A DNA stretch of 64,000 nt from Globisporangium splendens (lineage: Eukaryota; Oomycota; Peronosporomycetes; Pythiales; Pythiaceae): contig VFIW01000059.1 in NCBI GenBank assembly GCA_006386115.1, positions 223,105-287,104 on the forward strand. Reading direction: 5' to 3'. Of this stretch, positions 1 to 11,286 are shown piece after piece. Each line of letters starts with the position of its first letter. Positions within the stretch are counted from its first letter, which is position 1. A program made the position numbers and the translations under genes. The notes below the pieces were generated by a model. It did not search any database. It was not told the DNA's origin and saw nothing but the letters and a program-made list of their open reading frames with translations.

Positions 1-150
1 GTTTGGCGCTCTGGAACACTGCAGAATGTAAAAGTGCTGGTTTGAGCCATTGACCCGCTTTGAATTGAATGACCCACTCACATCGGGGATGGGAGGCAGA
101 GAAAAAGGGACAGCCTGGCACACTGCGCTTCCACTACTGCGACCGCCACC

Positions 151-1973
151 ATGGCGCTGTCCATCGACGAGTCGGAGCGCGACGCGTTCCAGGCGGCGCT
201 GACGTTCGTGGAGGAGTACGGCGACCTCGAGGGCGACGACAGCGAGTCACTGCCGCTGGACGTGCTGCTCGAGGGCGAGAGCGAGAGCGAGAGCGTGGAC
301 CACAGCAATGGCAACGACAGCAATGCGATGGTGACAAGTGCTCCGAATGACTGTAAGCTGTTGGGCGAGTGGGACGACATGTGCGGCCTGCTGCAGCTGG
401 ACGAGCTCACACCTGACGACGTCGTGGACATCGCGAGCTTCAGTGACGATAGTGCTGGTGGAGATGGCAGCGGCGCTGCGCTGGTCCCCAGTGCAGGAGC
501 AATAGCAGCAGGAAGAGTGGTAGCACAGATAGCAAAGCCACGACATCCACAGCACACTAATGCGCAGACGCACATGGCAAAGACAGCGGCAACGACCAAG
601 AAGGATCTCGTGGTCAAGAAGAAGAAAGCGCCGAGCGCCAAGAAGAAAAACAACAGCAAGTACAACCCGAACCGCGCGCGCGACGAGCGCCGCGAGGAGC
701 TCATTTATCTACGCAAAAAGGTGTCGGAGCTCGAGACACAGCTCCAGGCGATCCGATTCAAGCGGCCGCAGCTGACTGCTGGCAGCGTTGGGGAGCAGCA
801 GAACCAGTATGGAACCATGGTGGTGCACCAGCAGCAGCAGCAGATCCAGCAGTACGCGGTGATCCCGGGCGTGTGGCAGGACGTCGCGAGCCACCAGTGC
901 GAGGAGCGGCTCAAGTCTGAGCGCGAGAACATCCGCCTGAAGCTCGTGCTCGAGAACCAGATCAAGATCGCGAAAACTTTGGAGAAGTTTTTGCACAAGA
1001 CCACGTCCACCAAGGTACATTGGGTCATCTCTGGTGGAAGTTTGTATGATCTAGGGATTGAGACTCATGGACGAGGCTTCAACCTCTGTATCTGTTTGCT
1101 CTGTCCGATTTATTGTGTAGGAAGTGGAGAAATGCGTGGGCGGGAATCGACTGCACCACATGTACCCGCCGACGGTCGAGCGCACGGACGCCGAGATCTT
1201 TGAGGATCTGCTGGCTGGGGCCGACAAAGCGTACGCAGAAGTGGACGCCGTGTTTGAATCGAACGGACTCGCGCACATTGAGACGACGCACAGTGACGCG
1301 CGCATGCGGTCCGATGGCGCCAAAGGCATGTGCCTCGAGATGTTTGCGAACAAAGTGCTGCCGTTCGACATGCACTCGACAGGCACGGCAGCGTGGCACC
1401 ACTTTGTGTTTGCCAAGCAGCGCACGCCGTCTCGATTCTACAATTACAACTCGCCAAAGGTACGTGGGTAACTTTTGTTTTTATTTCTCCTGGTCAGCTA
1501 CAATTCATTTTTGACTGTATATATTGATGTGCTTCTAGAATGCGGATGCTACCGAAGACACGATTGTGGAGAACTTCACCTTGGGGCTTCACGCCAACAG
1601 CACGAGTCTGCACATGAGTGTCAAGCAAGTGCTTCGTCGATATATCGACGAGAACCGAGTCGTCGTGATCTGGCGATCGATGTTTGACCCGGTCGAGTTT
1701 TCCGACGAACCGCTCTCGGGCGTGCGGTTCCACGAGACCGGGTACATCGTCGTGCAGCGACCGAGCACGGCCTCGGACAACTACTCGCTCGTGAAGACGT
1801 GCTACATTTTCACGCCGAATTTCTCGGGCGATGCGAAAAGCGGGATCCAGCACAAGGTTGGTGCGATCACCGACTTCATGCTCAGCGCCACGGCCGCGAA
1901 CATCACGTCGACGCATCAGATGATTGAGAATGTGTTGTTGGAGCAGGCGATGAGGAAAAGTGGTCATATTTAG
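151..1973 (+). CDS. bZIP-like / M96-family-type protein, paralogue 1 (3 exons)
   Basis: Proposed exons are 151-1014, 1121-1459 and 1539-1973, all phase 0 with GT-AG introns, giving about 545 aa. The start is the first ATG of an open frame in a good context (gccaccATGg). Exon 1 has an acidic N-terminus, a Lys-rich stretch, a bZIP-like segment at about residues 172-200 (NPNRARDERR, then spaced leucines), a short Gln run and a second helical stretch (SERENIRLKLVLENQ). Exons 2 and 3 carry the family domain (DAEIFEDLLAG, LPFDMHSTGTAAWHHF, VGAITDFML, HQMIENVLLEQ), which could be START-like; that is inference. The family is usually labelled M96 mating-specific in Phytophthora (recalled). The architecture suggests a nuclear regulator, but this is unproven. 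Seven more intact paralogues lie in the window. Confidence 0.85.
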
Positions 1974-2253
1974 AGACGCAGAGACAAGAAAAAGGAGAGT
2001 AAAACGACGAAAATGCCAAATAGCTTGCAGTCTCAGATAGACACCTTCCGCGGTTGTTCCCTGACATTTGCGCCACTGAAGTCGCGTTTAGCGGCTTCGC
2101 GCTTGCAGCGATGGGATGCGTGGAAGATCTTTCCTTCATTTGCAATTCGAAGCCGCTCCACAAGAATTTCGAAGCCAAGTTCGCGATCCACATCCTGCTT
2201 ACAATATCAGCTATAAGAAAACAGTGCGGCTAACTGATACACATACTCCAAGA

Positions 2254-2286
2254 CAACTATTGGATCCGAGTTGGATCCAAAAGTTG
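2254..2286. repeat. Imperfect inverted repeat (hairpin)
   Basis: Arms CAACTATTGGATCC (2254-2267) and GGATCCAAAAGTTG (2273-2286) pair at 13 of 14 positions around a 5-nt loop. The function is unknown; it may be a remnant of an inverted-repeat element. Confidence 0.6.
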
Positions 2287-2440
2287 TTTACCAGTCAGCC
2301 TGTTGGATCATCCAGCATAACCTGCTGAATCGAAACAACGAAGACAACAACTACTTCAGCAATTTCACACTATCAAAGAAAGAATCGCTACTCGAGCCAA
2401 GACGTCAGCACTCATCTCCGCGTTTCCGCTTGGTCAGACA

Positions 2441-2476
2441 CTTCTTCTGGCATCTCCGAGGTCCGTCGTCATCATC
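2441..2476 (+). repeat. 36-bp dispersed direct repeat, copy 1
   Basis: This sequence (starting CTTCTTCTGGCATCTCC) is identical to 10223-10258, in the same orientation. Flanks on both sides differ. Both copies lie next to mobile-element or pseudogene sequence, so it may be the end of an unidentified transposon. Confidence 0.75.
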
Positions 2477-2497
2477 AAAGTGCTCAAAGATCGAGCA

Positions 2498-4583
2498 TCA
2501 ATCGATACTCGGACAGATAAAACTGGTCAGCACATCGCTCACTTCAGTCTGTTGCCGCTCCAAAGCTAGTAGCCTCACATCAAACAGACACCCACGGGTC
2601 GAATGCAAACAGAGCGCACAAACTGTCTGTGGATCGCTATGCGCTGCTGCATAGGTGAGTGTGCTTGCCAGGGTGCCCTCCGATCGATTCAGACCAAGAT
2701 GCTCGACGACGTTGATATGATTGCTACTCACCGTACCATCCATTGCACGCATCGTGCAGCCTTCTGACCGATGCTCATGGAGAAGCTTCACGGCTTCCAA
2801 ATGACCACACGCAGCAGCGAGATCCATCGCTCAGTCGTACATCCTTCGTTGCGATTTTCATGTAAAAATTTCACGATGTCCAAATGACCTTTCCTAGCAG
2901 CGGCATCCATGGCTTGCGTTGTGCAACCCTCGGCTCGGTTATCGTGAAGAAAGGATACGATCTCTAAATGACCGTGTCCCGCCGCGATGTCCATAGCACC
3001 TGCCGTACATCCATCTGTGCGATGCTCATGAAGATACTTCACCATCTCCAAATGACCTTGGCTTGCTGCGTCGTCCATGGCATGCTTCGCGCACCATCCA
3101 TTGCGTGCTTCGTGCAGAAATCGCACAACATCCAGGTTCCCAACCGCTGCAGCTCGATCCATTGCTTCAGGGGTGCAATTTCCCGGAATGTGTTGGCACA
3201 GAAGCTTGATCATTGCCGGTTTGAAAATACATACCATATCCAAAGCCCTCGACGTACATTTTCCTGGGTAGTATGCCAAAAGAAAACTAACAACTTCAAA
3301 GTGGTCATGTTTAGCAGCTGTACGTACTGCTCTACTAGTACAGCCTTCATTTCTGTTTTGCTGGAGAAATTGGACAATTCCAAAGTGACCCTTTTCCAGC
3401 TGCAGCGTCCATTGCTCGAGTAGTGCACCCTCCCGACCGATGATTGTGCAGATATTTCACAATCTCGAAGTGACCATTCTCTGCAGCGCTGTCCATGGCT
3501 TTCATCGAACATCCTTCAGAACGATGTTTGTGCAAGAGTTCCACCGACGCCAAATCGCCAGACTGTGCAACTCGATCCATCAGCAGCCTTCGCGCCGATG
3601 GAAGTGAAGAAACTTGATCATTTCAAGCCGCGCCTCATGCGTACTACACTCCGCAGCTCTGTCCATAGCCCTGGTAGTACATCCTTCTGATCGATTCTGG
3701 TGCAAAAACTTGACTATTTCGAAATGGCCTTCGCGAGCCGCTCCGTCCATCGCTTCGGTGGTGCATCCTTCAGACCGGTTGTCATGCACAAATCTGACGA
3801 CTTCCAAGTAGCCATTCTTTGCTGCTCTATCCATCGCCCCAGTAGTGCGCATCCCTCTGTGCGAAACTCGTGCAAAATTTCCACAATCTCGATGTAACCC
3901 CCTCCAACAGCACCATCCATTGCGGACAATGTGTATCCCTCCGTGCGATTGAAATGGAGAAACTGCACCATGTTCAAGCTGCCATATCGTGCAGCAGCAT
4001 CCATAGCGCTGGAATCGGCGCGCACTGACGAGTAGTTTTCGTGGAGGAGGGTCACAAGGTCGAGACTTCCCATTGGAGCGAAAAGAGCCATTGCTTTTGG
4101 CGTACAACCGCCCACTTTGTACGCATGCAAGCAACGAACAGCGTCCAACTGGTAGCTTCGAACTGCTTCATCGATCGGGTCATCGGAAAAGTCGTACTTG
4201 CACTCACAGAACCATTTCAGAATGCCAACACAGGCTGACAAGCCCAGTGTGAGCTTGGTGGTTGTTTCCTTGTCAAGTTGGATCGATTCGCGTGGCGCAT
4301 GCTCGTACAACCAATCCATGATGCCGAAGCTGTGATCTCTCGCTGCATAGTGTAAAAGGTCGGGTTCCCACTTCCACGTTGAATCCTGCTCCATCACTTC
4401 GTAGATCGTCTTGACTGTGCTCAGATCTTTCGTCAAAACAGCACAATGCATGGCGTTACCAGACTGCAGGTGTGGCAGGTTCGCGCACGCTGGCTGCCTG
4501 TGCAACTCGTAGATTGCCTGGAACACTTTTTTGTTGCCTGCCAAAACCGCAAGCTGAGGAAGACATCGACTTGTTAGACCCAA
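2498..4583 (-). pseudogene. Ankyrin-repeat protein gene, broken by several frameshifts
   Basis: The minus strand encodes many tandem repeats of about 27-33 residues built on the pattern (A)MD.AA..GHLE.VKFLHE.R.EGCTT, typical of the large oomycete ankyrin families. The repeats move between frames: 4583-~3850, ~3850-3580, 3580-~3410, ~3410-3210, 3279-~2830 and 2827-2498. At least four indels are therefore needed to explain it. The N-terminal part (AVLAGNKKVFQAIYELHR) looks like a genuine pre-repeat region, and open sequence continues upstream past 4583 in another frame. The 3' end (stop near 2498) looks natural. I infer a degenerated gene of protein-interaction type; sequencing error is less likely given the number of breaks. 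Confidence 0.85.
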
Positions 4584-4751
4584 GAAAATCGACTGAAGAG
4601 TCTCTCCATGGACTTTCTGGTCGTTCGTTGGAAGCTCAGAATCAGGTACGGCACTCTGTTTATGAAGGTTGTGATGAGGTGGAACAGCATCTCATTTGTC
4701 AGCACTTTTGCGCACGAAGAACCTTCAGCGGTTGCGAGAGACGGTGTCTTT

Positions 4752-7023
4752 TATCTTTATAAGGTGAGGTATATTTAGGTTCATCGCCGTGACCTACAAT
4801 ATCCATTCTCCTAACTAATCTTCATTGCGAATTTCATCTAGGAGTGTAAATGTGTCTACAGCGCGGATTGCACTAGATCACTTCTGAATGCTAAATAATC
4901 TTTGACCAGGATGGCATGTTCTCTTGGTCCTATGTGAGGCTGCCTTGTGTTGTCCAATGACCTTGGGTCTTCCGAACTTCGCATAAGCCAATGCATGACG
5001 TCGTTGTCAAGATCCTGGGTGAGATTGTTGAAAGCAGCTCGATGAGTTGGGAAGTGAACCTGCGTTGAGGTTCTGGTGTCCATGGCTAGGTTGGCGGCTG
5101 AGTCCGCCATCTTGTTGAAGGCACGGTAGTGATGGTACCATCCTCGGATGTCGATGCAATCCGCGAGTCGTCGACTTGTCTGGTATAAACGTGCCAATCG
5201 GTGCTGTCGAGGGGACCGATGCATTCTCTGTTGGGAGATAATGAGTGCACTGTCTCCAATCACGTACAACGGTTCGAAGTGACTGCGTTGGGCTTCTCGG
5301 AGTCCGTGTATGAGACCCCAGTACTCGGCAAAGTTGTTGGTCGTGTCCTTCCTGCTATAAGCCATGCTCGCGGCCCAAATTAAACTGGCTGTGTGCGAGT
5401 CCTTATGGACACGCACGATAATGGATCCAGTCCCTCCTGGTCCTGGATTGCCGCGTGATCCGCCATCGAAAAACAACAGGTAAACGCCGCGAGTATCACT
5501 TGGAGTCAAGGGGATGGCGTCGGTTTGGCTGAGAAAGCAGTCGACATATGCCTTGAGAACTGCTGCAACCGTGTTACCGTCCGAGTCTCCAGCTTGCGCT
5601 TCAGCGAGTCGTGTGAGGTTTCGCATTCCTGCCTCTAATCTGGTCATCATGATCGCCATCTCAGCAGTCGATTCGATTGGATCCGAATCCATGCGTCGCA
5701 GATGCGCACACCAAATGGTCTGTATGAGCGACGCGCTCATATATCGCCACAGCGTGTGTGCGACGGAATAGAGATGATCTTGGAGATGTTCATTGGAGCA
5801 CTTGTGTCCGATAATGTGTCTCTTGATCGTGGTCCATGCATGCCTTGGAGTATCTGGTAGATCCAGACTGAAGATCCAGATTGCGGGGTCGTGACCAGGA
5901 GTGATTCCGATCTTCGCCCATAGCGCATAAAAGTAGTTCCACACCAGTTTGGCTTTCGGACACTCCCAGAATAGATGTTGAACAGAAGATTGGACAACTT
6001 GGGAGCATTCGGGATTCGAGCAGGATAGATCAGCTTTCTCATAGTTCCACATGGAGAGTCGGTTGGCTTTCAGCCGGAGAAGAGTCTGAGCCGTATAAAC
6101 TGTAATCCCTGGGATGTTGTGTAATTCGCTCCATTGGATTAATTGCAGTCCTGGCCACAGAGATCCTGCTGTATGGACAGCTTTGTTGACTGCTGCATCT
6201 CGAGTATCTTTGCCAATTTGTGTCCTCGTTGCTGCAACTTGTTGCCGATAGAAAGATCTGGTCGTATTGTATCGTCCGTTGCCACCCATAGTTGCACGAT
6301 TCTTGTGAAGCGTGGATGTGCATGGAACGACACCTTCTGCCCGTTCAAGTCTCTTGTTGCCATGATGTCACAGTCCATTGCGGAGTGAACTGTATGTGTA
6401 GCTTTGACTAGGGTCGTGTCGACGTGGGTCAGAGTTGCTTCACTGGTGTGCAGATGCCATTCGTGGTTGTAATGACGTTGCCCGTTGTACAGCCGAAGCA
6501 CATTTGTTTGCTGTGGTCGATACAGAAGCTGTGGGAAGTTGGATACCAACGTAGCACATAACCGCTCGAGCGCTCGAATAGACGGCCGGGAGAATCCGGA
6601 GATTCCACATGTTGGGATGAAGTTGAGCACTCCTGGTCTTATCCACTCCCATCGAAGTATGTCACCCAGTTGTGCTGTTCCAACTGATAATGATGTGTGA
6701 GCAAGCTTGTAAGGGGAGCCGTTGGAATCAAGAAGCCACCCATCTGCAGTCGAGGTCATGTATGGCAGCCATTCTGCACAGAATGTCCCACGTAGCTTTC
6801 GCCCTTCAGCGATGATACCTGGAAGCCTGTCAGACATTTTAGAGCTGAGGTCGATCTGGAAAGAGACGGTGTCTTTGCCATGGAATGTGCCATCGGCTGT
6901 TGTGCAGTCGAGGATATTATTCCAAACTGTTATCTCGGGCACAGCCAAAACTGAACGTGTTGGAAATCGACTGGGACTCCAACTGATTCATTGGAGTTGC
7001 AACTCACGCAAGATGCCGTTTTG
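4752..7023 (-). mobile_element. 5'-truncated LINE (non-LTR retrotransposon), RNase H type
   Basis: The minus strand carries the C-terminal part of a LINE polyprotein: a region after the reverse transcriptase, a CCHC-like knuckle (CSNPEC...HLFWEC) and an RNase H domain. The 3' end near 4755 is defined by a second copy of the 3'-terminal sequence at 55144-55273. No reverse transcriptase catalytic core (YADD) is present, so the copy is 5'-truncated. The 5' boundary is unsure: coding similarity may continue to about 7000, but a 15-bp direct repeat at 4737-4751 and 6862-6876 could instead mark a target-site duplication. Confidence 0.8.
4856..6948 (-). pseudogene. LINE ORF2 C-terminal fragment: zinc-knuckle and RNase H
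   Basis: Two overlapping minus-strand frames (6948-6139 and 6289-4856) together make one damaged protein with a frameshift near 6200. The second frame has an HCC-type knuckle (about residues 66-91 of that frame, CSNPECSQ...HLFWECPKAKLVW) and an RNase H domain with all expected acidic residues: FFDGGSRGNPGPGG (Asp), NNFAEYWGL (Glu), VIGDSALI (Asp) and MADSAANLAMD (Asp). RNase H would remove RNA from the cDNA hybrid during target-primed reverse transcription. The N-terminal frame (ending ILRWEWIRPG...) resembles the region after the reverse transcriptase in oomycete LINEs. The lack of the polymerase core and the frameshift make it inactive. Confidence 0.8.
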
Positions 7024-7120
7024 ATGGATTTGCACTCCACATCTATCATAATTTACTAGTTAAGCAAGAGGATTCGATCATGCGAGAGCAACGTGAAGCA
7101 AATAAATAAACGAAAAGACG

Positions 7121-7560
7121 GGTACTGACCTGGTTGGCAGCCTGCAGGCAGCATTCTCTTAACAATTTTGGCACGACGTGTAGTCGTGCGTCCCGCTCAG
7201 TTCGGGCACACGCCTCGCTTCAATGTCTTCCCAGACACCAGGATGGAGCTTCTGGTACTGCTGATGCTGAGGGTGGGAACGTGCAACCGTCGTTCAACCG
7301 CCTCCCGTTGCTGTAGCGTACTCACCCTACCCAATAGCTCGCCTCTACCATCATAGCTGGAGTTGAACTTTTCTGTTTTCATGGCATTCAGCTTTTCGGT
7401 CACCCCCACAACCTTGTTGCACAAGTAGACGAGTTCGTCTTGTCGCGCCTTGTTCGGGGTGGACGTCAGCGCGCGCTACTTCTTGGAACTCGGCGGCCCA
7501 GCGTCGCTGACGCTTGTGTTCGTCTCGCTCCGCAGACCACCGTCTTTCCTTCACGGCAAG
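7121..7560 (-). pseudogene. Relic of a bZIP-like / M96-family-type gene, exon 1 end
   Basis: On the minus strand this stretch aligns with the 3' half of exon 1 of the gene at 37703: both contain NKVV(E/G)xTEKL(D/N)AMK(A/T)EK followed by an Asp/Gly-rich linker. The exon 1-intron 1 junction is kept (7130|7129, CCAG|GTCAGTAC, as in the 37703 gene), so it is a genomic duplicate and not a processed copy. Frameshifts and rearrangement in the basic region (HPEQGATRRTRLL in place of NPNKARDERRDEL) break it. No exon 2 or 3 is seen downstream. Confidence 0.65.
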
Positions 7561-7942
7561 CGTACATCATCATTGAGAAGCTACCGCACGGCATCTTCCC
7601 CCGTCCGAGTGCTGAGCGCAGCTTTCCTCGAACTCGTGATGAATGGGAAGTCACGCGGAAAAGCCCAATTTGGACAATATAAACCTAGTTTTATGGTTTG
7701 TAAATAAAACGTTGAGGGGTTTACTTAGGTTTAAACCCCAATTAGGAACAATACACCCTTGGACTTGTCTTTTAAGACAAGTTGGTTTTTAAACAACCAT
7801 TCAAATAATTAGTTTTATTTTTCCGGGTTCATCGATAATTCGAGTCTTTTGATTTTGCTCCATCTGATTCGTTTTGAAAAAAACACGGATTTGGACTGAT
7901 AACTAAACTGTCATTCGCCAAAAATCGCCAAGCAGTAGCGAA
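7561..7942. other. Intergenic and 5' region of paralogue 2
   Basis: This is AT-rich near 7700-7850, including the short palindromic stretch TGTCTTTTAAGACA at about 7766-7780. I see no gene. The last 40 bp hold the candidate initiator of the next gene. Confidence 0.5.
7909..7925 (+). promoter_or_regulatory. Candidate oomycete initiator (Inr)-like site
   Basis: TGTCATTCGCCAAAAAT resembles the oomycete core promoter pattern (TCATTY then CA/TTT). It lies about 30 bp upstream of the ATG at 7943, the usual distance in oomycetes. The call rests on motif and position only. Confidence 0.4.
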
Positions 7943-9742
7943 ATGGAGGCGCCAAATGGAGAACCACAGGATGGAGCAGGCGACGGCGACGCGCTCCAGG
8001 ACGTGCTCGCGTTCGTAGACGCAATGGCGGACTGGAGTGCGGACGAACCAGATCCGTGCGCGCATGGTGAAGCTCCTGCATCTGCTGCGCTCTCCGGTGT
8101 CGACGATGTGCACGCGGCATACGCTGGTGAAGCGGGTGTCGTGAATGACTTTCTGATGGAGATCCTGCTCCCACTTGAAGGCGCTGGCGATGAGGACGAT
8201 GGCGACAGCAGTGTAATGAGAGCGCCCGAGAGCATGTCCGAATGGAATCCGCTGGGCTTTGGTTCTGTGGCGAATGATGCTGCGTTGGTGCATGTGAAAG
8301 ACCGCGAGATAGTCTCCTTGTCGCCACAAAACGACACGGCGCCACCAAGTACGAACCCGACAAAACGAAAGAAGCGCCAGTGGAATCCGAACAAAGCCCG
8401 CGACGAGCGCCGAGACGAGATCGTGTACTTGCGGAATACTGTGCAAACGCTGAGTGCGAAGCTCAAGGCGCTCCAAGCGGAAACGACTGTGGGGAAAGGC
8501 AGTGTGCCGCATCTCCTAAACGCAGACTCTGCTTCTGGTCGAGAATTCTTGTATCCGAGTGACGACGATCCAGGATTCACCAAAGGTAACATATGTGCAA
8601 GTTTTGGACTCACTTCAGAGCAAAAGTTGGTTCCAGTGCCACGAAATGTGTGGCGAGATGTCGCCATGCGCCAACGCCACGCTCGAACTAAAGCCGAACG
8701 CGAGAACATTCGGCTGAAACTCGTGCTCGAAGACCAACTGAAAGTCGCGAAACGTTGGGAAAAGATGCTCCTGCGAAAATCTGTCTCACAGGTAAATTTC
8801 CACTGTTAGCGAACTCTTTTGTGTGTAAATGGACTAACCCAGTTCTTGCACGTGGTATATGCAGCAGTTTGAAAAGTCTATCCTAGGCAACTTCAATCGT
8901 CGAGTCAATGGTCTGTTGGTCCCAGCAGGACGCACAGACGCTGAGATCTTTGACGAGCTACTCGCTGGCTTGGACGAGATCTATGCCATGGTGGACACGG
9001 TCTTGCAGGAAGCGGACCTCGCACATCAAGAGGGGAAATACAGCGATGCGCGAATCTTGACCAACCGCAAAACCGGAAATATCTCGCTGCGAATGTGCTC
9101 GAGCAGCGTGCTGCCTTTCGATATGCATTCCACTGGCGCGGCGGCGTGGACTTACTTTGTCTTCCGAAAGAACAACATTCCCCATCGCTTCTACAAGTTG
9201 AATTTCGCTAAGGTGAGCTCTGGAAAAGTATCTCCATAGTTACGCGTAGGTGGTGGAGGGTATGCTGACTTTTGTTGTTTTACTGTTGGACATATGTGGA
9301 ACGCAAGAGTGTGGATACGACCGAAGACACGACTGTAGAGAATTACAACCTGCAGATCCATGCGAACGACACGACCGCGCACCTCGGTGTGAAAAGGGCG
9401 TTTCGGCGCTATTTCGAAGAAGACCGCATCGTGATCGTGTTTCGGACGCTCTTCTACCCCGTGGAGCTCGCAGAGGAGCTATTGACCGGGGTATCTTTTC
9501 GCGTCACGGGATACATCGTTGTCAAGCGCCTGAAGACTATCGCGGACGAAAACTATTCGTTGCTGCAATTGTGCTACACATACACGCCGATCATGGGCTC
9601 GGACCACCCGAAAGTCGGAGACATGACGGGTTTTATGATGTGCGCTGCCGAGTCGTACTTCACAGCGTCTCATGAATTGATTGAGAACATACTACTCACT
9701 CAAGCAACAAAAACATTTGAAGGATGGTGCTTTGACGATTGA
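7943..9742 (+). CDS. bZIP-like / M96-family-type protein, paralogue 2 (3 exons)
   Basis: Proposed exons are 7943-8791, 8865-9212 and 9308-9742 (phase 0 throughout), about 543 aa. Exon 1: acidic N-terminus, basic/leucine segment NPNKARDERRDEIVYL near residue 150, then ERENIRLKLVLEDQLK. Exon 2: DAEIFDELLAGLDEIYAMVDTVL and LPFDMHSTGAAAW. Exon 3: RFRRYFEEDRIVIVFRTLF-type motif and LIENILLTQ. The first intron ends in GCAGCAG, a tandem NAGNAG acceptor that could yield proteins differing by one Gln. The protein is almost the same as the one encoded in reverse at 40433-42235, although the flanks differ. Likely a DNA-binding or scaffold protein; function not established. Confidence 0.85.
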
Positions 9743-10353
9743 AGAATGTGGACCTTACTGGTGCCAAGCACTCAGCGCGTTTGCAATGTCTGAAGCTTCG
9801 ACACGTCAACTAAGAACGAGAACAAGCAATGCTTCGTTTGAGTGGACAGGAAGAGGACGTCGCGATGGGATGTCTTGGCCAACTTGGCCAGTTTTGACGA
9901 AGAACTATGCTATGGAGCACCTTGAGTCTAGAGCAAAAGTTGATCAAACATCCGGCTGGAAAGCAGCTCGTGATGATTATAACTTTTGATTGTGTAAATA
10001 CAAGTCGAGGAAAACCTTGGACGTGAACCGCAGCCGCACGTGTGTGTGGCCCTTTTGCACTCCGACAGCTGTTTGTGATTCGACTCTAGTTTTTATTGAC
10101 AGCACATGTGTCTCAATTCGACCATGCAGCATATCTATCTTCATTTTTTTTGAAATGAAGTTCGTTGCTGCCCATCTATTGCTGGATGCATAATCTGAAA
10201 TGACCTCCAGCGCTCATTATCGCTTCTTCTGGCATCTCCGAGGTCCGTCGTCATCATCGATGCAACAGGTAAAGCTGTATATTCTTATATTTTGTGTTAG
10301 TTTACAGATATATGCAATATAGGAGGAGACACACAGACCATCCATAGGGGAGG
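9743..10353. other. Intergenic region with copy 2 of the 36-bp repeat
   Basis: No gene is supported. A short open frame over 9681-9989 partly overlaps paralogue 2 exon 3 and has no recognisable features. The 36-bp repeat lies at 10223-10258, about 95 bp from the start of the retroelement cluster. Confidence 0.5.
10223..10258 (+). repeat. 36-bp dispersed direct repeat, copy 2
   Basis: Identical to 2441-2476 with different bases immediately on both sides. Confidence 0.75.
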
Positions 10354-10552
10354 TGTAAGAGGGGCGCTGTTCACAACAGTCCCTCAAACACGGCATACAC
10401 GCTTGTGCCAGAGGAAGCGATCTCCCGGCTTGGAGGAAGGAAGGACGACTTGAGGGCTTGGAGGAATAATTGCAACTGAATTGAAAAGGTTATGGTTCCT
10501 GTCGCTACTTGTAAATGAACCCCAAGGGATCCTACAGGTTTTATAACTGAAA
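10354..10552 (-). repeat. Truncated gypsy LTR (type 1, U5-side fragment)
   Basis: It starts TGTAAGAGGGGCGCTGTT, as in the type-1 LTRs at 26010 and 32989, and follows them for about 200 bp. At 10553 a new LTR start (TGTAAGAGGC) begins. It is a remnant of a type-1 LTR abutting a complete type-2 LTR. Confidence 0.8.
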
Positions 10553-11158
10553 TGTAAGAGGCTATCCGAGACAGCCTCAAACACAGCACGCACGCTTGCG
10601 CTTGAGAGGAAGACTTGAGAGGAACTTGGCAAAAATGCAACTGAATTGAAATGTAGCTTATGGTTCCTGACGCTACAATAAAACACCACTAGGACTCCTA
10701 GAGGTTTTATGCATAAAACCTAATCATACACAAAAAACCTATGAATCTGATGTATAAAACCTTGGGTACACTGAGGTTGAACCTACGGGATCTTCGAGAA
10801 GCTTGAACTTCAAGTCTTGTATAAAATCCCTGCGAAGTGATTGGCTCACGCCACTCACTTCAGGTGGTAGAGACACGTCGGTCTCATCACCAGTGTTGTT
10901 TCCCAAGTAGGAACCATCATTCACATGTCTAGAGTACTGTTGTGCGTAATCACGCCGAATCTCAATGATTGCGAGCGACCAACACTCAACTCAGACACAG
11001 ATTGCTCTGACGTCAGACGATGACGTCACCTGTGCATGTGGGGATCACTTTTATGTGTTTCACCCAATATCTTCGCACCCACAATGCACTTCCACAAGGT
11101 GGTGTGTGACACACACAAAGAGCCACCTTGCATGTAATGGCAGCCTTAGCCCATTACA
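10553..11158 (-). repeat. LTR (type 2), 3' LTR of element B
   Basis: 606 bp with termini TGTAAGAG...CCATTACA. It is the reverse-complement counterpart of the 5' LTR of element E (56983-57592). It is followed inwards by a polypurine tract (TTTAAGGGAGGGATGA on the minus strand). Confidence 0.9.
11008..11028. promoter_or_regulatory. Paired CRE-like palindromes in LTR
   Basis: Two perfect TGACGTCA octamers lie at 11008-11015 and 11021-11028, 13 bp apart start to start. TGACGTCA is the classic binding site of CREB/ATF-type bZIP proteins. The same pair is present at 57113/57126, 63948/63961 and 33480/33493. Confidence 0.7.
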
Positions 11159-11175
11159 TCATCCCTCCCTTAAAG
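11159..11175 (-). other. Polypurine tract of element B
   Basis: On the minus strand it reads CTTTAAGGGAGGGATGA directly against the 3' LTR, the standard priming site for plus-strand cDNA synthesis. Confidence 0.75.
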
Positions 11176-11286
11176 TTCCATCACGGACTTTACTTCTTTC
11201 GGAAGAGGTACCCGCTCTTACTTTCCAATTCACCATGAAGCGGTCAAGCGACCAAGCGAAGCGCGAAGAACAGCCCGAGCCGAAGC

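Larger units (their letters stand above)
1974..2497. other. Intergenic region with hairpin and one copy of a 36-bp repeat
   Basis: I see no convincing gene between paralogue 1 and the ankyrin pseudogene. It holds an inverted repeat (2254-2286) and a 36-bp sequence (2441-2476) found again at 10223-10258. The short open frames here lack recognisable protein features. Confidence 0.6.

Noticed and set aside
78..704. 208-codon open frame on the minus strand opposite paralogue 1
   Set aside because: Ser-rich translation of the complement of a GC-rich, codon-biased exon; similar shadows lie opposite other paralogues and have no features of their own.
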